Notes under the pieces: model-generated
Seen by the model: the letters and a program-made list of their open reading frames with translations, nothing else
Told to the model about the DNA's origin: nothing
Databases searched by the model: none
Translations under genes and position numbers: made by a program
Assembly: GCA_011800805.1 (NCBI GenBank)
Contig: MPNW01000240.1
Coordinates: 140,654-180,416, forward strand
Length of the DNA stretch: 39,763 nucleotides
Source of the DNA: Hirudo medicinalis
Taxonomy: Eukaryota > Annelida > Clitellata > Hirudinida > Hirudinidae
Reading direction: 5' to 3'
In this document: positions 29,034-39,763 of the stretch, piece by piece
Numbering within the stretch: the stretch's first letter is position 1
Layout: the number at the start of each line of letters is the position of its first letter

Positions 29034-29657
29034 TGTTCTCAATTCATTAAACTGTTGTAAAAAATATGCACCACTTGTCGTTTAGGAATTGAGAAAGTTG
29101 CACTCTTTCATTTCATGCCACTTTTTATGAATAATTTGTTAAAAAAAGATCAAAAACCGAATTACGACCATCGGAATTAAACTCGCTACATTATGCAGTT
29201 CAAGTTCATATCACAGTCAGTGTTCCTCTAAATGCTGGATAACGATCGTCGCAAGCATCAAAACGAGCATCGAGCTGCAGTCGACATGTAGTTTTAAACT
29301 GCAACCTTCATGAGCAAACCTTGTTCGTCTCAAGAGTTCAAAAGAACTCATAAAACGATTAAGATTTGAGAGTTTTTGATGCTTTGCTTGAGTCTCTTTA
29401 CTGAAAATGCAATGCATCACATTTTACTTAATTTCTCTTAATTTAAAAATTACGATTGTAGTTGGTCGTATTTAAAGTGCCTTATTTATCCATTTCGGAT
29501 GCCAGGGTTGGCATTACTACAAACCAGAGCGGTACTCGAAAGTCAATAAAATAAAAGCATGCAAATAAAACATTAGTGAGTTAGTAAAATAAATCAAAAG
29601 TTAGTGAATTAAAAAAAGTTTTGCTTACAAAACAAAAACAATCATTGATTACCTGGT
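29034..29657. other. Convergent 3' UTRs of WDR48 and SELENOO
   Basis: The stop codons of the two tail-to-tail genes are 624 bp apart. The minus-strand part holds the SECIS candidate, so the SELENOO transcript must reach at least to about 29240. That leaves only about 200 bp of WDR48 3' UTR before the transcripts would overlap. No other gene is seen. Confidence 0.6.
29240..29340 (-). promoter_or_regulatory. SECIS element candidate in the SELENOO 3' UTR
   Basis: A SECIS hairpin directs selenocysteine insertion at UGA through SBP2. On the minus strand I see the 5' quartet ATGA at 29311-29308. An 8-bp helix follows (AGG-TTGCAG side pairing with CTGCAGCT, one bulged G). The apical loop contains AAAA at 29295-29292, twelve bases after the quartet, and the 3' quartet CGAT is at 29272-29269. 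The non-Watson-Crick quartet pair and the AA at this distance are the defining SECIS features. The lower helix is weaker (CAAGG with TTTTG plus an internal loop). It lies about 350 bases after the stop codon. Not folded by program. Confidence 0.75.
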
Positions 29658-33052
<3,395 letters not shown>

Positions 33053-33166
33053 ATCATAATCAAGTTTGTTTACTAAAATTCACTTTTAGGTACAGCATAT
33101 TTTCGCACACAACAAACAGGGTATTTAAGTGTTGCAAGGTTTTTCCTTTGAGGAACAGATGTCATC
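33053..33166. promoter_or_regulatory. Bidirectional promoter region, SELENOO / TTC19
   Basis: Only 114 bp separate the two start codons on opposite strands, so both 5' UTRs and core promoters must share this interval or overlap the first exons. It is AT-rich. I see no clear TATA box at a convincing place. Both products are predicted mitochondrial proteins. Confidence 0.6.
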
Positions 33167-34334
33167 ATGTGGAGATCGTACAAACAATATTTAAATGTTG
33201 TTTTTTGCGCATTCCGACCTTTCGTCAAAAGTTCAAGAGTTTTACAGAGGTCGGCAGTAAATGGTCGCAGTTTTCACACTGAACCGAAGTTCAAACTAGG
33301 TAACCATTTAATGTTTATGTATGAATCTGTTTTTAACTTCGTTATTTTTTTTACTATTTTCGCCTCTAGGAATTCCGATTGCGTTTTCTTTTTTGATTCA
33401 AAGTGAAGCCAGGAAAAAGCCAAGGACCATAAATGACAAACCGCACTTTCGTAAGATAATTCGGATAATCAAGGCAGGAAAAGTTAAAGAGTTAAACAAG
33501 GAATATGATGACGCCGAGGAATTGTACCACAAGGCACTTGAAGCTTTATACAAGCTGATGATGGCAAAGACACCAAGTGATCTTGAATTTAGTCAGACTA
33601 AATCATACATATTTGATTGCATGGCAAATTTGTCATTTCTCAGAAATGATTTCGCCAAATCTGAAAAGCTCTTTAAAGAAGTATTAAGAGAGTTAATAGT
33701 TCAACAAAAAATTGACACAGATGACAACGCTATCATTGAAATTTCGTTGAAACTTGCAATGATTTATGCAGCACAAAGGAGATATGAAGATGCAAAAGTT
33801 GGCTACAAATTCTGCTTAGACACCATGGAGAAGAAACTACACAAATTGGAAGATTACATGGCTCAAGCTGATCAAGATTCATTAGCTTTATATGGAATCA
33901 TTTCTGAAGCATACTCAAAATTTTTGAAACTCCAAAAAATGTGGATTGAATCACTACCTTATTTGCAAAAATCTTTTTCAATTGCCTGTAAAGTTTACGA
34001 AGAGGCTCATCCTCAAGTTGCTGTTATATCTAATGATTTGGGAATGACTTTCTCAATTTTGAATGACCAGGAAGAAGCTCTGAAGCATTTTGAATTTGCT
34101 GCTAATATTGGCAAACAGTGCAACTCTCCCGACCTACCAATAATTCTTTATAATTTGGGTGATTTATTGAAAAAGATGAATGACACAGAAAGGGCTTTGG
34201 AGACTTTCAAACTGGCTCTTGATTACTGTAATGAGAAAACACCTGAAGATGTACACAAGAGTATCTTGCTTGCCCTAGATCCTGAGTCAAGTTTCACTAA
34301 TGCTAAATCGAATGGTGGAGCAACAAAAGTATAA
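33167..34334 (+). CDS. TTC19: TTC19, mitochondrial TPR protein of complex III, two exons
   Basis: TTC19 is an inner-membrane protein that clears Rieske-protein fragments from respiratory complex III. Exons 33167-33299 and 33370-34334 (phase 1 join, 70-bp intron) give 365 aa. Residues 1-40 are basic with few acidic residues (MWRSYKQYLNVVFCAFRPFV and on), a mitochondrial presequence. A short hydrophobic stretch at 45-54 (GIPIAFSFLI) may be the membrane anchor. The remainder is TPR repeats. DNAIIEISLKLAMIYAAQRR is almost identical to human DNAIIEISLKLASIYAAQNR, and MANLSFLRNDFAKSEKLFK matches human MANLAFIRGQLENAEQLFK. Later repeats include HPQVAVISNDLGMTFSILND and LYNLGDLLKKMNDTERALE. Almost all coding sequence is in one exon, unlike the heavily split neighbours. 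Confidence 0.95.
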
Positions 34335-34626
34335 TACAATTGCTTGTGCTTATTTCTACAAATCATTTTTGTTAAATTTTGTAGTAAAAGTAACCGACAA
34401 AATCTTGTGTTGATTGCTGATTTCTGATACCAAATTTCAAGGGCAGCTTTCGATTCATATGGAAATTGGCCAAATTTGTAGCGTAAATTCTTGAAAATAT
34501 TTGAAAGAATATTGACCTGCTCGAGCCGAAAGACTTAATAAAGTATTCCGAAGTTATATATTTTGGTCATAAGATTCGTATACAGGGGCTGTTTGTTCTG
34601 GGACGACGTGTTTATTTCGGGGAATA
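34335..34626. other. TTC19 3' UTR and short spacer before Reeler-like B
   Basis: A 292-bp stretch with the TTC19 polyadenylation signal (AATAAA, 34537). About 85 bases remain between that signal and the next ATG, so the promoter of Reeler-like B is very close to, or overlaps, the end of TTC19. Confidence 0.55.
34537..34542 (+). terminator. AATAAA polyadenylation signal, TTC19
   Basis: Canonical hexamer about 200 bases after the TTC19 stop codon and upstream of the next gene. Confidence 0.6.
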
Positions 34627-36824
34627 ATGTCTGCGATAATAGATCTACTGCTTTTCTCCATTATTTCTCCTCTGAGCGGAGGCCTGACATTGTTCGAATG
34701 CATGACATTAAGATTCGAAGATACCCCGGCGAACGTGAGCGGTGTATGTCCGTGTCAGATACACATCGAACGGAGATGTCGCCACACCCTAACTATTCAT
34801 TTAACCAGTCAGTATGGTTTTTATTATTTGTGGTTTATTCGATTTAAACAATATAGGTATACATTTAAGTATTTAGTGATAATGTTTGATTTAATGCCTC
34901 CGATGGTAACAGTGACCAATTGAGGCAATCAGATGGGTCATCCATAAATTATGTCAACAAAATAGGGGGAGGGGGTTTGAAAAAGTTTAACAACTCTTGA
35001 CAAGGAGGAGTTTAAGATTAATTGAGGTCAACAGTTTAATTTTTATGATAAAAAATCTAAATTTTAACATGTATTTATAACATTACTGTTAGTCTCTCAG
35101 TTCAGTCGTTAATGCTTGAATGGATTTGCAAAATCTGTAACCTCTTTGTTTCTGAGGGGGCGATGGCCCGGTAATTTTTAGGGGCCCGCCCATGTTTTAA
35201 AATATTGAAATTTTACAATCATGATCTTTTTTTGGTTTTCCGATATCAAATTTACATAATATATGGGCCCATGGCCTCTATGCCTAGGAGCCCGAAATTT
35301 CTGTAGGCGGCCCTGTTCACAAGTCATGTTAGAGAAACATGCTCAACATTGTCGACAATGCGATAATGGATATAATTAACAGTATTAACACCTGTTTATC
35401 AACAAAAAACCTTCAGCCAATTCGATTGGCTGCCAAATGACAGAAAGAGCTGATAGCAGTTATTGCACAGGAACGATCTGATATTTTATGAGCTGAATGG
35501 CTAGAAGAAGATGATGTTGATTTGTCTGGCTTATCAGATGGTAATGGTGAATCTGATGCTATGCCTAATGTTGCAATAGAGGAACATTTGACTTTCCCAT
35601 GGGAAGATGATAGAAGCTAACATTAAAAAATTGACAATAATATTCAGTTTAGCAGTTATTTTATTTGCTTTCAAAATAAAATAATCGCAAATTCAAAGTG
35701 TTACAAGGTACAAATTAAAAATTGTAAAAAACATTTTTATGGGGGGTTGTCAGTTTTTTGACATAATTTTGATAGGGGGGCCTTTAAAGGTTTGACAGTT
35801 GTTGCCAAGGAGGAGGAGGGAGGTGATCAAAGATTACTTAAATTTGTTGACATAATTAACGATCGACCCCAGAAGGTAATTCAACTACCTTCGAAAGTTT
35901 TAGCCACCTACTTTGATAATTAACAAGTTGAATACTAACCTATAAATACGCTTTTAAATATGGTTGGAGTAGAACTAAGGTAATTCTTCCATTAATTTTA
36001 ACGACAATTTTAATCACGATCTCCAGTTCTATCTGGTTTGTCACGCACAATCTAAATAACATCGGATATCAATTTAATAATACATTAATCGGCAACATAA
36101 TTTAAGTCAAACAGTCCATTGTGATTAAAAGTACATCTAATCGCCGAAAAAGATGAAAAAATAGTGGGACTGCTGGCAGTCATGAAGATTCTTCGCATGA
36201 ATAACCATAGTTATGGAAAATTCTCGGTCTTTGATGCTCGCCTCACCACTAACACTTGTTTCACCACTGCGAACGTAAGCATGATCAACCAATCAAGCGA
36301 TTAAAAATTAATTAAATAGTTATTTTGTAGAGCGCTGCCTATCACATCTCCGCCTTAAACGAACCTTACGTTTTTCTAACATGGCAGGCGTCTGCTAAGA
36401 GAAGACTTCCGCCACTCTTTAATCTGGCGTGAGTTTAATTTTAGAACTATTGATTCGGATAATTTATTGCATGCTATGTGATGTTAAATGCATTCTAAAT
36501 TTGTTAATAAAGCTAAACAAACGGATTTAGCCCTTTATCCATACGATGAATACGTAATCCTGATCTGCTAACCCTAACATGACACTATTTAAATCCAGGA
36601 TATTTGGCTAGCTGAATTCGTTGGTTGAATAAAATATCTAAATTCAATTTAAAAAATTGCATTTTAGCCTAACGATCATTGGATTGAATGACACGTGCGT
36701 CAACAAAATACATGACGTGGAACCTTGTGGTTCGATGACAAATCGTCACATTATCACAGGAATACAGTTGGTGTGTCTTGGGTTGACTCTCTTTTGTCGT
36801 TCGACACCATTGTTTCCTCCTTAA
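34627..36824 (+). CDS. Reeler-like secreted protein B, four exons
   Basis: Exons 34627-34807, 36132-36274, 36331-36428 and 36668-36824 (introns of phase 1, 0, 2) join in frame to 579 nt, 192 aa plus stop. The order and phases are the same as in Reeler-like A, and both second exons begin TACAT. A signal peptide is evident (MSAIIDLLLFSIISPLSGG). The domain reads RRCRHTLTIHLT, then IVGLLAVM, SYGKFSVFD, YHISALNEPYVFLTWQA and ALTIIGLNDTC. These line up with the A blocks TKCFFPDQIVSS, FFEGVYLTV, GNKSFGIFD, SHKESLHLNYLLVAWYA and RVTLIEYPMISC. It lacks A's Ser/Thr-rich spacer and has more cysteines (C at 20s, 40s and later). The C-terminus has a short hydrophobic run (IQLVCLGLTLFC) and may be GPI-linked or simply secreted. 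Intron 1 holds nested repeat elements. Function unknown; Reeler proteins act outside the cell. Confidence 0.7.
34935..35870. mobile_element. DNA-transposon remnant with about 30-bp inverted ends
   Basis: The left end opens GGGTCATCCATAAATTATGT and continues CAACAAAAT. The reverse complement of the right end opens GGGTCGATCGTTAATTATGT and continues CAACAAATTT. Sub-terminal GGGGG-rich and CAAGGAGGAG motifs occur near both ends. At about 35411-35620 a degenerate frame ends in an acidic tail (EEDDVDLSGLSDGNGESD), which could be the last part of a lost transposase. Family not determined; no clear target duplication was seen. It lies in intron 1 of Reeler-like B. Confidence 0.65.
35152..35315. mobile_element. 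Small hAT-like remnant nested in the preceding element
   Basis: The right edge, read in reverse complement, is CAGGGCCGCCTACAG followed by AAATTTCGGGCTCC, which has the look of a hAT terminal repeat. The left edge GGGGCGATGGCCCGG followed by TAATTTTTAGGGGCCC is an imperfect inverted match. No 8-bp target duplication could be recognised. Confidence 0.4.
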
Positions 36825-37367
36825 TATCTGCCTCAGGAAATAGTTGATTTGTCAGAAAAAAGTGCTACATATGCATACGACATTGAAACAACGATTCATT
36901 TTGTTGCTAGTAGAAAGCGTCGTTAACGGATTGTTAATGTCTCAAAAGTTTAGAAAATGGTTATTAATCTTCACAAACATTATGATAAAGTATTTTGTCG
37001 TTCACATAGTCAAAAAAAAAATATTTGTGAATCCATCGCCTTAACTTTTTCAACCTCAGGTACTTGAAGCCCACTTCCTCAGGAAGTCATTCGAGGAGCT
37101 CCTTGTTTCTTCTTGAAGATTCTTCTCTTTTCTCTTTTTGCTTGTTTGTGTTCCGGGCATTGTTAGAGACCTGTGGGCCTCCTGTCCGAAAAACAAGAAA
37201 ATCACTATAAAATACATTAAGTAGAGATTTTCGCTGTGGACAAAGATAATTATCGCGTGAGATCAAGCAGATATTAATACATTCAACAAAACGTTCCCAT
37301 CTTATGAAACGTCATTCAAGTAAATAACATCATTTTCAAAACAACGCGGTTACAAAAAATTACCACC
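36825..37367. other. Intergenic region
   Basis: Contains an open frame at 36844-37044 with no recognisable protein character and a C/T-rich block at about 37095-37140. No gene can be supported. Confidence 0.5.
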
Positions 37368-37891
37368 ATGGAACTCTTTAAGTTTATAATTTTATTTGCA
37401 ACATCTTTTTTAACATCTTTTGTAATATCAGGTATTTTTAATAACCAGTGGAAATATTACTATTTTATCCATTTCAATGTTCTGCATTAACTTTGCTGCC
37501 TAAAAGAAAAAAAATACATTGTAACGACTACATTATGAAGTGATATATTGGCGTATATTAGCAATACGCATTCAATTAGAAAAGGTTTTCGATCATTTCA
37601 AAGTGAATAAATTTCATTTGTATTCGAAGCACAAACAAAAACCTTGGCTCAGATCAAGTACATGGATGATGGAAAACCCCTTGACTTTGAGGTAGGTGCC
37701 TCATAAATGCCTTCAACATGTCAATTAATTTTCACAACTGAAACATTGAAATCTTTCAGAAGGACATACCTTCGGAATTCCTTGTCGAACTAAGATTTAG
37801 CGGAGGAATCATTTTATTAAACCTTCGTAGGAACAAGTTAGCAGCCACTTTGATAAATAATGAAATAGCTGAAATACTGCGGATATTATAA
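37368..37891 (+). CDS. 5' part of a secreted protein with a reprolysin-propeptide-like segment (possible ADAM-family gene), partial
   Basis: An ATG in strong context (CACCATGG) starts exon 37368-37431, a typical signal peptide (MELFKFIILFATSFLTSFVI). Exon 37630-37691 continues in frame (AQTKTLAQIKYMDDGKPLDF). Exon 3 begins at 37760 with KDIPSEFLVELRFSGGIILL and then NLRRNK. The pattern hydrophobic-x-hydrophobic-x-F-x-G-x-hydrophobic-LxLxxNK is that of the N-terminal M12B propeptide of ADAM and snake-venom-type metalloproteases (for example EFKVNG then VVLHLEKNK). Exon 3 stays open to a stop at 37889-37891, giving an 85-residue product. A GT at 37847 (after AACAA) could instead be a donor to exons beyond the window. 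No protease domain is present here. Confidence 0.45.
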
Positions 37892-39193
37892 CAGCATAAC
37901 ATAACATTAATTTATAGTGGTTTGAGTAGACTATCGTCTGTATGATAAACCACTCCTTTTTAAGGAGGAAAGGACAATTTTTTATGAGATTTCTTAGAGA
38001 TTTGAATAACCAGGAAAATTGACGAATGAAAAACTTCGATTAGTCGAGTCGTCTAAAACGAATGAATAAAATCTGAATTGCTAAATAGTTTTAACGGACC
38101 TCGAAAGATAGGTATTTAGTCTAAGCAGTTTATGGCAAAATTCTCTTTCACTACGTTTGTGGACTAGCAATGTAAAAATAACATTTTCAGAACTAATGTC
38201 AAAGTTATAATGGTTTGATAAGCATGCAATAATAACCAATAATATTAGCGTTAGTCAATTTCTCATATATAAATCAATAGTTTCTAGTAATAAGATCGGC
38301 AAACAAAAAAACCTAAATTGGGAATTACGTTTTAAAATAGTATTCAATTACTTTCACTTTTCAATATTTTTTAATAATTTTTTCAATGAACTAATATTTA
38401 TTAACGCAACAATGCTTGATTTCTCAGTTTTTTGTTTTCGAGAAATTACGTAGAAACTGAAACAACAGAAAACGAAACCATCCACAGAAAATTAAAAACG
38501 GTTAAAAATTAGTTATAACTTAACATGAATTTAAAAAAATATCTTTTAGCAATATTTTACTTTACTGTTTACTCAAACAATCATTATCTTTGCATTTATT
38601 TGTAATAAAACCTTATTGGGCAGAAAATGATTTATTATTAGATGCTATGAAACTTATTAATGTTGTTAGAAGTTGGTTAATGACCTTCGCTTGATCGAAA
38701 TTTGTATTTGAAGGCCGATTTTTTGTGCTATTACCACGGTCACGTGATCAACTATGAATCCTCAAAAGTAGCCGTCAGTCTCTGCAACGGATTGAGGTTT
38801 TTTTCGGTGTAACACTTAATTTTTTAATAATTTAACAGAAAATGAACATCAAATAATAAAGTAAAACGAGAAAAAAAAAACGACAACAAGTAAATACAAA
38901 TGCACGCTCGCAATTCACGAATGAAAATAAACCAACTAAAGACTGAAGTGATGTTCAATTCCTTACACTAACATTTACTTCACCATTAAGTTAATGCTTG
39001 TTATTGAGCGTCCATCAGCGGGAATTCTCCCTTAGGACGTTCCTTTCTGGTTGTGACTTCAGTCTTTAGTTGGTTTAGTTGGTTCATGAAACTGTTAAAG
39101 TGCTTGTAACCTTTAAAACAAAAATCAGAAATGTCAGTGTAGGAATTGTACACAATAACTTGAAGAAACAATAATGAGTCGATGATGGGCTGT
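37892..39193. other. AT-rich non-coding stretch
   Basis: No exon recognised on either strand. It is probably a long intron of the preceding gene, or intergenic. It contains the 22-bp inverted repeat described separately. Confidence 0.5.
38928..39077. repeat. Perfect 22-bp inverted repeat around a 106-bp loop
   Basis: The left arm at 38928-38949 begins TAAACCAACTAAAGACTGAA and is the exact reverse complement of 39056-39077. No coding content lies between. It could be a very short MITE or the arms of a hairpin transcript. No target-site duplication is evident. Confidence 0.85.
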
Positions 39194-39472
39194 TTAAATA
39201 GACGTTTTTAAATAGAAAGCATATAAGTTTGGCTGATTAACAACATTTAGCGGAATCCTAGCACATATTCTTGGTCCGAGGCAAAAAACATTTAATATTG
39301 GATTTAGCAAAAACAGGTCTGTAATTTTGAGATGAACACACGTATACGAATGTATAGATGATGTCTTTGAAAATAGAGGATCAAATGGAATAGACAACTT
39401 ATGGTGATCTAGTTTGTACATGAGAATAACTTCATGAAAGTGATTTGTTTGATGAACTTTAAGTATCCTCAA
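39194..39472 (-). pseudogene. Eroded LINE open-reading-frame tail
   Basis: The frame contains IHSYTCVHLKI, then GPRICARIPLNVVNQPNLYA and FYLKTSI. This has the shape of the end of non-LTR retrotransposon polyproteins, (H)SYxTR ... GPxxWNxxPxxVxxxxNLYxFKxxLK, with the key Trp-Asn replaced. It is in the opposite orientation to the LINE piece at 22448. The upstream reverse-transcriptase part is missing. Confidence 0.5.
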
Positions 39473-39599
39473 TATTTTAAAAATAGGCTCTGTGTGAGTA
39501 TTGCAAGGTAAGCATAATGTAACACGTAAAATTTTTTTTGAAGAATTAGTAAGGAATGTAAGAAGTAATTGGATGCCCTGATTAGGTTGCAGTAATTTA

Positions 39600-39735
39600 G
39601 ATATATGAGAGATATATAATTCGGATATATGAGATATATATAATTCGGATATATGAGAGATATATAAGAGATATATAATTCGGATATATGAGAGATATAT
39701 AAGAGATATATAATTCGGATATATGAGAGATATAA
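39600..39735. repeat. Tandem AT-rich repeat
   Basis: Higher-order array built from GGATATATGAGAGATATATA and AATTC blocks, with units of about 24 and 38 bp that differ by the gain or loss of AGAGATATAT. It ends close to the right edge of the window. Confidence 0.9.
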
Positions 39736-39763
39736 GTAATAAGATATTAGAAATTCGAATTCA

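Overview
The window is a piece of an intron-rich, AT-rich but gene-dense animal genome. Every recognisable gene is metazoan in type, exons are joined by GT-AG introns with consistent phase, and no prokaryotic or organellar features are seen. Mean intron size is a few hundred bases, and the conserved genes align in kind and length to human orthologues. Many trinucleotide microsatellites, a broken Tc3-like transposon, LINE fragments and short inverted-repeat elements fit a compact invertebrate genome. I cannot name the species from the sequence alone. Two single-N positions (16221, 22741) show this is a draft assembly.

Layout. (1) 738-1004, minus: the N-terminal coding exon of a T-type (Cav3) calcium channel alpha-1 subunit, whose other exons lie left of the window. 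(2) 4486-14569, plus: a complete 33-exon URB1 (Npa1), a nucleolar factor for 60S pre-ribosomes. (3) 15446-21630, plus: a four-exon gene for a secreted or membrane-anchored Reeler-like protein ('Reeler-like A'), with microsatellites, a palindromic 24-bp triplet repeat and a dead Tc3-like element in its introns. (4) 21851-22033, plus: a possible small membrane protein. (5) 22448-22864: a LINE 3' fragment, part of it repeated exactly across a one-N gap. (6) 23837-29033, plus: a complete 19-exon WDR48 (UAF1), the activator of USP1/USP12/USP46. (7) 29658-33052, minus: a complete 13-exon SELENOO (selenoprotein O), with an in-frame UGA at the third codon before the stop and a good SECIS candidate in the 3' UTR. 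(8) 33167-34334, plus: a two-exon TTC19 (mitochondrial complex III factor), head to head with SELENOO across 114 bp. (9) 34627-36824, plus: a second four-exon Reeler-like gene ('B') whose intron phases match those of A exactly, with nested transposon remnants in intron 1. (10) 37368-37891, plus: the first exons of a secreted protein with a stretch resembling the ADAM/reprolysin propeptide, probably continuing past the window. (11) 37892-39763: non-coding DNA with an inverted repeat, an eroded LINE tail and an AT-rich tandem array.

The conserved genes are unrelated housekeeping or signalling genes and do not form a pathway. The notable items are the pair of divergent Reeler-like genes, the complete selenoprotein apparatus of SELENOO, and a perfect 23-bp tandem triplication that copies the 5' splice site of SELENOO exon 3. 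All exon joins were worked out by eye from splice sites, phase and remembered family sequences. No alignment or folding program was run.
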